This document shows, piece by piece, positions 1-9,558 of a stretch of DNA of 64,000 bases. A program made the translations under genes and the position numbers. Where the stretch lies: positions 992,001-1,056,000 of the forward strand of contig NZ_JBHUIB010000001.1 of assembly GCF_042682785.1 (NCBI RefSeq), in the 5' to 3' direction. Every line of letters starts with the position of its first letter. The first letter of the stretch is position 1. Below the pieces are notes generated by a model, which did no database searches, was not told the DNA's origin, and worked only from the letters and a program-made list of their open reading frames with translations. Source of the stretch: Thalassotalea_F euphylliae (GTDB lineage Bacteria; Pseudomonadota; Gammaproteobacteria; Enterobacterales; Alteromonadaceae).

Positions 1-517
1 CTTTCACTCGTACGTCGATCACCTCGATACCTAGATCGTCACGACTACTTTCCGCACTTTCTAATGCTTTCGCCATCAAACCGTCTCGGTCACCTGAAAC
101 GATTTCTTGGATGGTACGTGTACCAAACTCAGTACGTAAGCCATTATTTACTTTCTGCTTTAAAAGAATTGATGCTTGATCAAAGCTACCTGAAGTACGC
201 AGATAGAACCTTGAAAAGTCCACAATACGCCATTTAACGTACGAATCGACCATCAAATCTTTTTTCTCTGCAGTGACGAAACGGTCAGGTGCTTCATCCA
301 ACGTTTGAATTCGCGCATCTAAGCGTTTAACGTTTTCAATCATCGGTATTTTGAAATGCAGTCCTGGTTCATAGATGCGCATTTCACCGGTATCTGCATC
401 ACGTTTAATTTTTGAAAATTGAAACACAATGCCACGTTGCCCTTCTGGCACCACAAATACCGAAGATACAACAAGAATAAAGAGTAGGGCTAAGCCAGAG
501 ACTAAAAAGTTTTTCAT
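1..517 (-). CDS. hflC: HflC, protease modulator (3' end outside window)
   Basis: HflC is the SPFH/prohibitin partner of HflK; together they form a large periplasm-facing membrane assembly that encloses and restrains the FtsH protease. The window holds roughly the first 172 residues, starting at ATG 515-517. An N-terminal membrane segment (residues 4-23) is followed by the family signature VPEGQRGIVFQF and the start of the SPFH domain. The stop codon lies outside the window. Only 3 bases separate its start from the hflK stop, so the two are surely cotranscribed. Identification is firm from family recognition and synteny with hflX-hfq upstream. Confidence 0.95.
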   Translation of the reverse strand, partial: MKNFLVSGLALLFILVVSSVFVVPEGQRGIVFQFSKIKRDADTGEMRIYEPGLHFKIPMIENVKRLDARIQTLDEAPDRFVTAEKKDLMVDSYVKWRIVDFSRFYLRTSGSFDQASILLKQKVNNGLRTEFGTRTIQEIVSGDRDGLMAKALESAESSRDDLGIEVIDVRVK

Positions 518-520
518 GGT

Positions 521-1684
521 TTAGTTTCTCCCACTACTGAATCTGTCAGTTCGAGTAGAGCTGCTCGTTGGCGAAGAATTCTTGCCAGTTACAGCAGGCA
601 CATTAGATACTGATGATGCTGGCAACATACGTGTTTGACTGTTTTGTTGTTGCATTATTTTGTCCAAAGGCAAGTACATCATGTTGTTACCGCCTTCAAC
701 GTCTACCATGACTTTACTGGTGTTACCGTATACCTTTTCCATGGTTGATAAGTACATGCGCTGACGCGTGACTTCTGGTGCCGCTTGGTATTCAGGTAAA
801 AGCTTATCAAAGCGCGCTACTGCACCTTCTGCTTCAAGCACAGTTTGTTGCTTGTATGCGAGCGCTTCTTGTTCCATACGATTTACACGACCACGTGCTC
901 TCGGCTCAATACTTCTTGCATATGCTTCCGCTTCTTGAATGAATCTCTCTTCGTCAGCTTGTGCTGCGATAGCATCATCGAAAGCTTCTTTAACTTCTTC
1001 AGGTGGTCTTGCATCTTTAAAGTTGACGTCGACAACCAACAAGCCCAAGTTGTAAGACTCAATGATACCGTCTAGTTCTGCACGAACCTTCTGACGCACT
1101 TCCTCACGACCACTGGTTAACACATCATCCATATTTGAATGACCAACAACATATCGAAGTGCACTGTCTAACGCATCACTCAAGCTGTTATCGGCATTTG
1201 TCACGCTGAAGATATAGTCTCTTGCGTCCACAACGCGATACTGAACTTCCATTTCAACGCGAACGACGTTTTCATCCTGTGTGAGCATAAAGCCTTCAGC
1301 TCTTATGTCACGCGTGGTTTGTACGTCAACCGGAATAATGTTCTCAATAAAAGTCCACTTCCAGCTTAAGCCCGGTTCTACAACACCAACGTATTCACCG
1401 AAACGCAATTTAACACCACGTTCTGCTTCTTTGATGGTATATACACAGGTAAACAAATAAGCAATGAGCGCAATAAACAACGCTAAAGTCACAGCTACGC
1501 CAGAAAAACTGCCGCCACCGTTACCTGAGCTTGCACCACCACCGCCGGACTTACCGCCGAAAATGCCACTTACTTTATTACCTAAATCTTTGAATAAATC
1601 ATCTAAATCTGGCGGCCCTTGATTATTGCCACCTTTGTTCTTCCAGGGATCTTTATCGTTATTCCCCGGCTCGTTCCACGCCAT
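521..1684 (-). CDS. hflK: HflK, FtsH protease modulator
   Basis: Partner of HflC in the HflKC complex that modulates FtsH (387 aa, usual length about 380-420). The sequence shows a glycine-, asparagine- and proline-rich cytoplasmic N-terminus (1-60), one membrane segment (about 63-85), then the SPFH domain with the family motif KEAERGVKLRFGEY and a long helical region. The C-terminal tail is Ser/Thr/Asn-rich, as in other HflK proteins. It lies downstream of hflX (56-base gap) and 3 bases before hflC, the usual gammaproteobacterial hfq-hflX-hflK-hflC order. Confidence 0.97.
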   Translation of the reverse strand: MAWNEPGNNDKDPWKNKGGNNQGPPDLDDLFKDLGNKVSGIFGGKSGGGGASSGNGGGSFSGVAVTLALFIALIAYLFTCVYTIKEAERGVKLRFGEYVGVVEPGLSWKWTFIENIIPVDVQTTRDIRAEGFMLTQDENVVRVEMEVQYRVVDARDYIFSVTNADNSLSDALDSALRYVVGHSNMDDVLTSGREEVRQKVRAELDGIIESYNLGLLVVDVNFKDARPPEEVKEAFDDAIAAQADEERFIQEAEAYARSIEPRARGRVNRMEQEALAYKQQTVLEAEGAVARFDKLLPEYQAAPEVTRQRMYLSTMEKVYGNTSKVMVDVEGGNNMMYLPLDKIMQQQNSQTRMLPASSVSNVPAVTGKNSSPTSSSTRTDRFSSGRN

Positions 1685-1740
1685 GACGCACTCCGCTACA
1701 TTGCTTACAACAGAAATAAGGCCAATAATATATCAGCCCA

Positions 1741-3027
1741 CTAACTTTCGATAAAGCGTTCAACTTCCGCTTTTTCTTGTTTAATCAGTCTATTCCACTC
1801 TCTAACCGGCAATTTGATATCAACAAGGCAATTACCCAGCTCATCATAAGCCTCATCAGCGATACAGTTGAGTTGATATAAAGCGCCGAGAAACCTGCCT
1901 GCCGTTGGTGGAATTCGTAATTTGTGTTTCACTACTTGTCGCCCTAACCGCTCGGCAAGCGCTTCAAATAGCAGTTCGATACCTAGATTGGCATGTGCTG
2001 ATACCCACACTCTTACTGGGATACCGTTTTCATCTCGATCTATACGAGGCTCACAATCATCAAGTTTATCTATTTTATTGCATACCATGAGTTGAGGAAC
2101 TTCATTCGCCTCAATCTCTGCTAAAACGTTATGCACTTCTTGGATATTTTCACTGCGTCTATCGTCCGCAATGTCAACCACATGTAATAGCAGCTCAGCT
2201 TCGCGGGTTTCAGTCAACGTTGCTTTGAACGCTGCGACAAGGTCATGCGGTAGATGTCGAATAAACCCTACAGTATCGGCTAAAATCGCACGGCCTACAT
2301 CTTCAATGTCAATTTTGCGTAATGTTGGATCGAGCGTGGCAAACAATTGATCGGCCGCATATACATCCGCCTTGGTTATCAAATTGAATAAAGATGATTT
2401 ACCGGCATTGGTATACCCCACCAAAGAAATTGTCGGAATTTCAGCTCGAACACGCGAACGACGCCCTTGTTGACGTTGCTTCTCGACCTTTTCCAATCGC
2501 TTCATAATGTTATTCATTCGCTCACGAAGCAATCGTCTATCTGTTTCTAATTGTGTTTCGCCTGGCCCTCTAAGACCAATACCACCTTTTTGTCTCTCTA
2601 GGTGAGTCCAACCCCGTATCAAGCGCGTGCTAATATGTCGCAGCTGTGCCAATTCAACTTGCAGCTTACCTTCATGCGTGCGGGCACGCTGTGCGAAAAT
2701 ATCGAGTATCAGTGTGGTTCTATCAATAACTCTACATTGACATAAAGCTTCAATATTTTTCTCTTGAGAAGGAGAAAGGGCATGATTAAACAGTACTACA
2801 TTGGCATCGTATAAATTGACAGCGTCAGCTACCTCTTCAGCTTTACCGCTACCAACGAAATATTTCGGATGAGGCGAATTGCGCTTGCCAGTGACTACTG
2901 CGAGCGAATTGACACCAGCAGACGAGACTAACATTTTAAATTCTTGTAAGTCTTCTTTGCTGCTGTCGTCTGGAAAATCTACATGAACAAGTATTGCCTG
3001 CTCACCTGCCTGATAGCGATCAAACAA
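1741..3027 (-). CDS. hflX: HflX, ribosome-rescue/ribosome-splitting GTPase
   Basis: HflX is an Obg-HflX family GTPase that binds 50S subunits and splits stalled ribosomes under stress. The N-terminal HflX domain contains GPGETQLETDRR, followed by the G domain with Walker A GYTNAGKSSLF, DTVGF (G3) and NKID (G4). I place the start at TTG 3025-3027 because it gives the family-typical MFDRYQAGEQ beginning and has a GGAG ribosome-binding site 8 bases upstream. An earlier in-frame TTG at 3043-3045 would add six unconserved residues. No ATG is available. It follows hfq by 39 bases and precedes hflK, forming one operon. Confidence 0.95.
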   Translation of the reverse strand: MFDRYQAGEQAILVHVDFPDDSSKEDLQEFKMLVSSAGVNSLAVVTGKRNSPHPKYFVGSGKAEEVADAVNLYDANVVLFNHALSPSQEKNIEALCQCRVIDRTTLILDIFAQRARTHEGKLQVELAQLRHISTRLIRGWTHLERQKGGIGLRGPGETQLETDRRLLRERMNNIMKRLEKVEKQRQQGRRSRVRAEIPTISLVGYTNAGKSSLFNLITKADVYAADQLFATLDPTLRKIDIEDVGRAILADTVGFIRHLPHDLVAAFKATLTETREAELLLHVVDIADDRRSENIQEVHNVLAEIEANEVPQLMVCNKIDKLDDCEPRIDRDENGIPVRVWVSAHANLGIELLFEALAERLGRQVVKHKLRIPPTAGRFLGALYQLNCIADEAYDELGNCLVDIKLPVREWNRLIKQEKAEVERFIES

Positions 3028-3066
3028 ATGAGCAACTCCGAACAATACTTCTAGGCTTCATGAAAA

Positions 3067-3324
3067 TTAAGATTCCACTTGTTGTTGGTTAAAGTCTTGG
3101 CCTTGAGCAGGCATAGTTGATACCGCGCGAGCCGGTACAACTGTTGAAATTGCATGCTTATAAACCATTTGGCTAACCGTGTTTTTCAGCAGAATAACGA
3201 ACTGATCAAACGACTCCACCTGACCTTGGAGTTTGATGCCGTTAACGAGATAAATTGCTACAGGAATGCGATCACGACGAAGTGCATTCAAAAATGGGTC
3301 TTGTAAAGATTGCCCCTTTGCCAT
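3067..3324 (-). CDS. hfq: Hfq, RNA chaperone
   Basis: Hexameric Sm-like protein that pairs small RNAs with mRNAs and affects RNA stability. At 85 aa it has the compact Sm core (residues 7-66) with the Sm1 segment around DPFLNALRRDRIPVAIYLVNG and the Sm2 motif YKHAISTVVP, including the proximal-face His. The C-terminal tail is short (about 18 residues) and Gln-rich, shorter than the roughly 35-residue tail of E. coli Hfq. It sits between miaA (90-base gap upstream) and hflX, the conserved order. In E. coli several hfq promoters lie in miaA; I cannot assign one here. Confidence 0.98.
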   Translation of the reverse strand: MAKGQSLQDPFLNALRRDRIPVAIYLVNGIKLQGQVESFDQFVILLKNTVSQMVYKHAISTVVPARAVSTMPAQGQDFNQQQVES

Positions 3325-3414
3325 TCTTTGGCCCCTTTTGTTATTGTTAGAAAAGTACAGTAAAAAAATTATTATTAATCAATTACTCAGTACAAACTAA
3401 TTATACATCAAAGT

Positions 3415-4350
3415 TTATAGTTTGCTTATTGCTGACAATACTTGTTGCAAGTTAGACTCATCTTCCATGTCCAACCATTGTAAATTTGGCCAGCTTCTTA
3501 ACCAAGTTAGCTGTCTTTTAGCCAACTGTCTAGTCGCGCATACCCCACGAAAAATCATTTCTTTATGATCAAATTCTCCGTCAAGGTATTGCCACATTTG
3601 ACGATAACCCACGCAGCGAATTGATGGAAGGTTTTCGTGCAAATCACCGCGCGCTTTCAGAGCCTGAACTTCTTGTTCAAAGCCCTGCTCTATCATCATG
3701 TTATATCTAAGTTCAATACGTTGATGCAGCGTAGACCGATCTCTCGGTGCGATGGCGAATTGTAAAACATCTCCATCAACGGTATCACCTTTTATTGCGG
3801 TTAATTGTGTCAAAGTGTTTCCCGTTAGTCGGTACACTTCCAACGCTCTAGTCAACCGCTGTGGGTCATTCGGATGAATTCGCTCAGCTGAAACTGCATC
3901 CACTTTGGCCAATTCATTGTGCATATGCTGCCAGCCATATTCGTTGGCTTCTTTTTCAATGACTTTGCGCACTTCTGGCGATGCTTCTGGGAGTGGCGAA
4001 ATACCTTCGATCAAACTTTTGAAGTACATCATAGTACCACCGACCAATAGAGGAATTTTCCCCGCAGCACGAATTTCAGCAATCTCCCGCAGTGCATCTT
4101 TGCAAAAGTCTGCTGCTGAATAACTGTCTGCAGGATCAATTAAGTCAATCAATCGATGCGGATATTTTTCAAGCTCATCAGCGGTTGGCTTTGCCGTGCC
4201 AATATCCATCCCTTTATACACTAGGGCAGAATCTACACTAACAATTTCACATGGAAGCGCGTCATAAAGCGCCATAGCCAGTGCGGTCTTACCGGACGCT
4301 GTGGGCCCCATCAAACAAATGACAGGTGGAAGTTTTTGCGGCAATGTCAT
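3415..4350 (-). CDS. miaA: MiaA, tRNA dimethylallyltransferase
   Basis: Transfers the dimethylallyl group from DMAPP to the N6 of adenosine 37 in tRNAs that read UNN codons, the first step to ms2i6A. The 311-aa protein has the P-loop GPTASGKTALA (about 15-25), the DSALVYKGMDIGTAKP segment that binds the tRNA/DMAPP site, and the TKRQLTWL-like motif (here AKRQLTWLRSW) near the C-terminus. Length and order are standard. Its start is 6 bases downstream of the mutL stop (minus-strand direction), so mutL-miaA-hfq are likely cotranscribed. Confidence 0.97.
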   Translation of the reverse strand: MTLPQKLPPVICLMGPTASGKTALAMALYDALPCEIVSVDSALVYKGMDIGTAKPTADELEKYPHRLIDLIDPADSYSAADFCKDALREIAEIRAAGKIPLLVGGTMMYFKSLIEGISPLPEASPEVRKVIEKEANEYGWQHMHNELAKVDAVSAERIHPNDPQRLTRALEVYRLTGNTLTQLTAIKGDTVDGDVLQFAIAPRDRSTLHQRIELRYNMMIEQGFEQEVQALKARGDLHENLPSIRCVGYRQMWQYLDGEFDHKEMIFRGVCATRQLAKRQLTWLRSWPNLQWLDMEDESNLQQVLSAISKL

Positions 4351-4356
4351 AGCAAC

Positions 4357-6201
4357 CTACTGCAATTGCGATATTTCCGATGTAAGGTCAACCGCGGTTG
4401 AATTCAAGAGGTACTCAGCAATAAATTTTTCACCTAAAATGGTTTGTCCTTGAACAAATAATTGTTGAGCGCTCGTTAAATCAAATGTAGCAGGGGTTAG
4501 TAAACACGCAAGTGTTGACTTCAATTGCTCACTGACCGATGTTGCTTCATGCGCGGTTTCCGCTAACAACAATATTTGTTCCATGCACCTATTAACATCT
4601 TGTGCTCGCAATAGCGCCGGAAATTGACGTACTTGTATCTGATGGTTTGCGTTCACTTGCAGTACAACGCCAATATGCTCTAACACATCAATGTTAGCAT
4701 TTACCCATCGACACTGTTCTTTTGAAGCTTTGAGCAAAACAGGCAGTAGTAGCGGCTGACTCACGAACTTCTCTGGCCAGCGCTGCTCAACTAATTTCTG
4801 ATTTACTGTTGTAGCCAGTTTATTGAGTGAGGTAAGCATTAGCTTGTCGTTATAGGCTGTTGCTGCAAACATACCGTTTTCGATGTACAAGCAATGTACC
4901 TGCTGACAAGCACCATCATTTGGTTTCGTTGCCGTTGATGCTGACGCAGCAGGCTCTACCGTGCGCAGAAGCTCGCTATATGCAGCTGATGCAGCAGGAA
5001 TATTGCTCTGGGATGGTGGCTGGTAGCCTGAAGAATAACCGCTTGCACTCGATTGACGCAATGGGGTTACGTACTCACGCACCTCTGATTTTGATTGTGG
5101 TTGTGAATAGGCTGTGGACTGGCTTTGAGGTTGATGATGCGACATTGCATACTCTACCCCCCTCTCTTCTGCAGCATGATGCGATTCTGATAATTCAGGC
5201 GTTAGGCCGGATACAATGGCTTTGTGACAAACAGAATAGATAAAGTCATGCACATATCGGCCTTGATGAAAACGTACTTCATGTTTAGCTGGGTGAACGT
5301 TTACGTCGACTTCACGATGATCGAGATCGAGGTAAAGTACAAATGCAGGATAAGCGTCGTTTGGCAATAATTCAGCAAAAGCTTGTCTAATGCCATGATT
5401 GATCAACTTGTCTCGCATCATACGGCCGTTGACATAGCTGTAGCACAAATCATTCTGCACGCGAAAATACTCAGGACTGGCCAACCATCCCCATAAATGC
5501 ATGCCATCGTGGTGACAATCAACGGTTACAGCACTATCAATAAATTTTTGACCACATACAGCTGCCACACGCTTACTATAGTGTTCCAGAGAGCGAGCAG
5601 CACGATATTGGCGAATTGTTTTCCCGTTGTGAATGAGCGTAAAACTAACATCGAAACAAGCAAGCGCAATACGACGTATAACTTCATCTATATGAGTGAA
5701 CTCAGTTTTTTCTGTGCGCAGAAACTTGCGCCGCGCAGGCGTATTAAAAAAGAGATCAGTTACTTCGATAGTTGTACCGTCTGGATGCGCTGCAGGCTGA
5801 ATGGTTACATCCATATCTCGCCCTTGGGCAAAAGCTTGCCATGCCGTCTCTTGCTCTGCAGGCTTGGAGGTTAGTGTAAGCCTTGCGACGGAGCTGATAC
5901 TTGCCAAGGCTTCACCACGAAAGCCCAAACTGCTAATCGCCTCGAGGTCGCTTAAATCTTTAATTTTGCTTGTCGCATGACGGCTTAACGCTAACGTGAG
6001 CTCGTCCTTAATAATTCCTTTGCCGTTGTCAGAGATACGAATGCGTTTGGCACCACCTTTATCAATCTCGACTACAATTTTGGTTGCGCCAGCATCTAAG
6101 CTATTTTCAACTAACTCTTTAACAACAGACGCAGGACGCTCAACCACTTCTCCGGCAGCTATTTGGTTTGCCAGTCGCGCTGGCAAAATTTGAATGGACA
6201 T
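4357..6201 (-). CDS. mutL: MutL, DNA mismatch repair ATPase
   Basis: Connects MutS mismatch recognition to downstream nicking and excision. The N-terminal GHKL ATPase is intact: ELVENSLDAGA (catalytic Glu), DNGKGI and GFRGEALASI; the transducer domain follows to about residue 335. Residues about 340-425 form a low-complexity Ser/Gln/Pro/Tyr-rich linker, then the C-terminal dimerisation domain. No DQHAxxExxxE endonuclease motif is visible, as in E. coli-type MutL that works with MutH/Dam. At 614 aa it is of usual length. It lies 3 bases downstream of amiB. Confidence 0.97.
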   Translation of the reverse strand: MSIQILPARLANQIAAGEVVERPASVVKELVENSLDAGATKIVVEIDKGGAKRIRISDNGKGIIKDELTLALSRHATSKIKDLSDLEAISSLGFRGEALASISSVARLTLTSKPAEQETAWQAFAQGRDMDVTIQPAAHPDGTTIEVTDLFFNTPARRKFLRTEKTEFTHIDEVIRRIALACFDVSFTLIHNGKTIRQYRAARSLEHYSKRVAAVCGQKFIDSAVTVDCHHDGMHLWGWLASPEYFRVQNDLCYSYVNGRMMRDKLINHGIRQAFAELLPNDAYPAFVLYLDLDHREVDVNVHPAKHEVRFHQGRYVHDFIYSVCHKAIVSGLTPELSESHHAAEERGVEYAMSHHQPQSQSTAYSQPQSKSEVREYVTPLRQSSASGYSSGYQPPSQSNIPAASAAYSELLRTVEPAASASTATKPNDGACQQVHCLYIENGMFAATAYNDKLMLTSLNKLATTVNQKLVEQRWPEKFVSQPLLLPVLLKASKEQCRWVNANIDVLEHIGVVLQVNANHQIQVRQFPALLRAQDVNRCMEQILLLAETAHEATSVSEQLKSTLACLLTPATFDLTSAQQLFVQGQTILGEKFIAEYLLNSTAVDLTSEISQLQ

Positions 6202-6204
6202 GAA

Positions 6205-7530
6205 TTATTCTGCTCTAGGAATACGCAACGTTTGACCGATGCGCACAGTGCTCGATTTCAAGTTATTGGCAGACTTCAACTCACCAACAGACACGTTGTA
6301 ACGCTGCGCTAATAATGACAAAGATTCACCGCGAGAGACCTTGTGTTTGCGATAACCCATTTTCGCAAAATACGTCCCCATCGGTGGGTTTTCTAGGAAA
6401 TGTTTCTTGATACCGTTAAAGACTGCATTAGCCAGTTTTTGCTGATGCTTACCACTATTTAGGTTACGTTCTTCTTTAGGATTAGAAATAAAGCCCGTTT
6501 CAACCAAAATAGACGGAAAATCTGAAGATTTAAGTACACCAAAATTGCCGTGCTGCGGGCGTTTTTTATGCATTTTAGTGACACGTGCTAAGTGGCTTTG
6601 AACATCATGTGCGACACTCATACCTACCGACAATGAATGCTCTTTGTTCATATCAGCCAACGTAATAGCCAGATTGTCATCTTTGGTATTTTTAATAACT
6701 CCGCCACCGCCGCCAAGCAGCTCAGAGTTCTTAGAACGGTTACGTAACCATTTAGACAATTCTGATTCAACGCGTTTATTCGTTACCACCCATACAGATG
6801 CTCCACTAGGTTTTGGCGTATAAAACGCATCTGCATGAATCGAGACGAGAAAATCTACTTTCTTTTGACGGGCAATTTCACTACGACGCCCAACAGGCAC
6901 GTAATAGTCCCCCGTACGAATCATCACCGCTTTCATGCCTTTTTGTTTTTTAATTAACGCTTCTAATCTTTTTGCAATGGCAAGCGTAACATGTTTTTCA
7001 TAGGTGCCTTTAGGGCCTATAGAGCCGGGGTCTTCACCACCATGGCCGGCGACAATACCGATGACAATATCACGATCACTTTTTGGTGTTCGCTTCGCCA
7101 CCTTCTCAACATTGTTAATCTTCTCTTTGTCATACAAGTCAACAACCAAGCGGTTACCGTACTGACCGGCAGGAGCAAGAGGGAATATGGTAAGTTGATA
7201 CGAGTCGGCAAGCTCTAGCACGATTCGCGTGCCACCCTTTTTCTTGGGTTTACTGGTGCGAACACGCTCAATGCGCTTGTCATTTTTGGCGAGATTTGCC
7301 AGTTGAACAGCATTTTTACTGTCGGCAAAATCAATCACCAACCGATCAGGTCTTGATAATGAGAAGTAGCTGTAATCAGGTGTCTTCGCCAAATCGAAAA
7401 CGACACGAGTGTTTTCCGGCGCAGGCCAAACCCTTACACCTTTTATGGTGTTGCTCGCAAACGCACTCACACTGACAAAAAACGTCAGTGCGGCAAACCA
7501 ATGAACAAACTTTATACCAATAGATTTCAT
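6205..7530 (-). CDS. amiB: AmiB-type N-acetylmuramoyl-L-alanine amidase
   Basis: Periplasmic zinc amidase that splits septal peptidoglycan during daughter-cell separation and is activated by LytM factors such as EnvC. Order of parts: signal peptide (1-25), AMIN targeting domain (about 27-125), Amidase_3 domain (about 153-380) with zinc ligands in VAGHGGEDPG, a downstream Glu, SIHADAF, and the catalytic Glu in VETGFISNP, then one LysM repeat (about 393-439). It abuts tsaE without any gap and lies before mutL, the classical tsaE-amiB-mutL order. Its likely activator EnvC is encoded at 31999-33123. Confidence 0.95.
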   Translation of the reverse strand: MKSIGIKFVHWFAALTFFVSVSAFASNTIKGVRVWPAPENTRVVFDLAKTPDYSYFSLSRPDRLVIDFADSKNAVQLANLAKNDKRIERVRTSKPKKKGGTRIVLELADSYQLTIFPLAPAGQYGNRLVVDLYDKEKINNVEKVAKRTPKSDRDIVIGIVAGHGGEDPGSIGPKGTYEKHVTLAIAKRLEALIKKQKGMKAVMIRTGDYYVPVGRRSEIARQKKVDFLVSIHADAFYTPKPSGASVWVVTNKRVESELSKWLRNRSKNSELLGGGGGVIKNTKDDNLAITLADMNKEHSLSVGMSVAHDVQSHLARVTKMHKKRPQHGNFGVLKSSDFPSILVETGFISNPKEERNLNSGKHQQKLANAVFNGIKKHFLENPPMGTYFAKMGYRKHKVSRGESLSLLAQRYNVSVGELKSANNLKSSTVRIGQTLRIPRAE

Positions 7531-8019
7531 TTATACTTTTGTGCCACTGTACTTTGACGCAAGCTGCGCTAACAGGTCATTTCCTGTCGCACTGTTTGGC
7601 GTAAAAGTGACAATGCGGCTTTCATTTTCATAGGCTAAGTCAATCACCAAATCTGGTGCGGGAAGCAAACCTTCTCCCTTCTCTGGCCATTCTATAAAGC
7701 TACAACTGTTACCGGTAAAGTAATCTCTAATTCCCATAAACTCAAGTTCTTCGGGATCGGCTAAACGATATAAATCAAAATGATAGATACGCCAGTCGGC
7801 TAATTCATAAGGTTCAACTAGCGTATAAGTAGGACTCTTAACTGCACCTGAATGCCCCATACCATTAACAAACCCACGAGTTAGCGTGGTCTTACCCGCC
7901 CCTAAATTACCATTGAGGAAAGCAACGAAACCTTTTTTTACATCATTTTTGATTAAATCAGCTAACGCACCACCTAAATCAACAGTGGCTTGCTCATCAG
8001 CTAAGAAATACTTATGCAT
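7531..8019 (-). CDS. tsaE: TsaE, tRNA threonylcarbamoyladenosine (t6A) synthesis ATPase
   Basis: P-loop ATPase required with TsaB, TsaC and TsaD for the universal t6A37 modification of ANN-decoding tRNAs. The Walker A motif is GNLGAGKTTL (about 38-47), followed by SPTYTLVEPY and the HFDLYRL segment typical of the family. Length is 162 aa. The stop codon is directly adjacent to the amiB start codon and its start is 2 bases from the nnrD stop, so it belongs to a tightly packed operon nnrD-tsaE-amiB-mutL-miaA-hfq-hflX-hflKC. Confidence 0.96.
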   Translation of the reverse strand: MHKYFLADEQATVDLGGALADLIKNDVKKGFVAFLNGNLGAGKTTLTRGFVNGMGHSGAVKSPTYTLVEPYELADWRIYHFDLYRLADPEELEFMGIRDYFTGNSCSFIEWPEKGEGLLPAPDLVIDLAYENESRIVTFTPNSATGNDLLAQLASKYSGTKV

Positions 8020-8021
8020 AG

Positions 8022-9542
8022 TTAATATAAATTCACTAGTTGTCTAATTGGCTCATACAAATCACTGGCGAGCAGCCCACGCATACCATGTTGCTGAGTT
8101 ATTGCTTCTGCCGCCTGACCATGAATACTGACCGCAAGTCGCGTGGCATCCATTAACGAGCCAGTTTGTAGTATCAATGCAGCTATTATGCCTGATAATA
8201 CATCTCCCATGCCACCCGACGCCATACCTGAGTTACCGGTTGTGTTAACGATAACCTGTTCACCGTCGGAAATAATAGTGCCAGAGCCTTTTAAAACACA
8301 GATACCGCCATACCTAACCGCTAATGTTCTCGCTGCTTTATAACGGTCGGCTTCAATTGTCGCAATATCCGTACCTAGCAAGTAAGCGGCTTCACCTGGG
8401 TGTGGGGTCAACACCCAATCTTGCCTGTATAGCTTTAATTGTTTAACCAAAGCTAACGCGTCAGCATCAACGACTAGAGATACCTCTTGTTCGCTAGCCA
8501 CTTTAACCAGTTGTTGCGCCCATGTGTCTTGCCCCAGCCCAGGTCCTATCAATAACACTTTAGCCTTTTGAATGAAATTTGAGCCTTTTAACCGTTCTGG
8601 CTCTGACGGTGCTAACATTAACTCCGGACGCCCTTGCGATACGATCGCTTGATTAGCTTCTTGGCAAGCAACTGCAACTAGCGCAGCGCCCGCGCGCAAA
8701 GCAGCCTCACTCGCCATTCGAATAGCCCCCGGCATGCCAATATTGCCACCCATCGAAAGTACTAGCCCAATACTCCCTTTGTGGATAGTTGGACGACGGG
8801 GTTGAATATTAGGTAAACCTTTACGACCTTGTGCAAAGGCATTTGTGGGGAGTAGTTGAACAAACTCAGATTGCACATCTAACGTTGCTAACCGTAAACT
8901 ACCGACAACGTTTGCAGCTTTACCTGTCACTAGTCCCTGTTTGATAACAATAAATGTGACTGTAATATCCGCGGCGACAGCTATTGTGTCTACAGCGCCT
9001 GTAGTTGCACAAAGTCCAGAGGGGATATCCACACTCAGCACTTGGCCGCAGTGTTGATTGATTTCGGAGATGACCTGTTGCCAAGGTTCTGACAGCTTCC
9101 CCCTAAATCCAATACCAAAGATAGCATCAACAATAATATCCGCTTCTGCATCGGCGATGTATTGTGATGCTACAGCCAAGTCTGATATAAAGTTGCATTC
9201 ACCCTGTTGCGACTGAAACTGCTCTAGCGCCAGTTTGGCCTCTCCACTGACCACGCCTTCTTCGCATAGCACCAAAACACTGACTTCAAAGCCATGTGCT
9301 AAGCAATGCCGAGCCACAACAAAGCCATCACCACCATTATTGCCTTTGCCAGCTACAACCAGTACTGACATTTTGTTGTGGCTAAGCGACGCTAACTCGT
9401 TATAGGCACTAGCCCCTGCTCTTTGCATCAATTCAAATAGAGTTATCCCCGCGCTTTGAGCCGCTTTCATCTCGTGCTGTAGTACCTGATTCGCGCTGTA
9501 AATTGGCTGTGGTAAACTAGCCGGCAATTGCATTACTTCCAT
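8022..9542 (-). CDS. nnrD: Bifunctional NAD(P)HX epimerase / ADP-dependent NAD(P)HX dehydratase
   Basis: Repairs hydrated NADH and NADPH: the N-terminal YjeF_N domain epimerises R- and S-NAD(P)HX and the C-terminal ribokinase-like domain dehydrates the S form using ADP. Visible motifs are AGKGNNGGDGF (epimerase), HKGSIG, TPHPGEAAYLLG, and NSGMASGGMGDVLSG (dehydratase). I chose ATG 9540-9542, which has a GAAG ribosome-binding site; an ATG at 9573-9575 would overlap the divergent queG start and adds 11 unconserved residues, and ATG 9531-9533 is also possible. Divergent from queG with about 16 bases between start codons, so each promoter must lie within the other's coding region. Confidence 0.95.
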   Translation of the reverse strand: MEVMQLPASLPQPIYSANQVLQHEMKAAQSAGITLFELMQRAGASAYNELASLSHNKMSVLVVAGKGNNGGDGFVVARHCLAHGFEVSVLVLCEEGVVSGEAKLALEQFQSQQGECNFISDLAVASQYIADAEADIIVDAIFGIGFRGKLSEPWQQVISEINQHCGQVLSVDIPSGLCATTGAVDTIAVAADITVTFIVIKQGLVTGKAANVVGSLRLATLDVQSEFVQLLPTNAFAQGRKGLPNIQPRRPTIHKGSIGLVLSMGGNIGMPGAIRMASEAALRAGAALVAVACQEANQAIVSQGRPELMLAPSEPERLKGSNFIQKAKVLLIGPGLGQDTWAQQLVKVASEQEVSLVVDADALALVKQLKLYRQDWVLTPHPGEAAYLLGTDIATIEADRYKAARTLAVRYGGICVLKGSGTIISDGEQVIVNTTGNSGMASGGMGDVLSGIIAALILQTGSLMDATRLAVSIHGQAAEAITQQHGMRGLLASDLYEPIRQLVNLY

Positions 9543-9558
9543 GGTCGCTTCACTGTTT

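Noticed and set aside
845..1075. Plus-strand open frames inside hflK, mutL, orn, prsT and similar genes
   Set aside because: They lie opposite or out of frame with well-conserved genes and show no family motif, ribosome-binding site or context.
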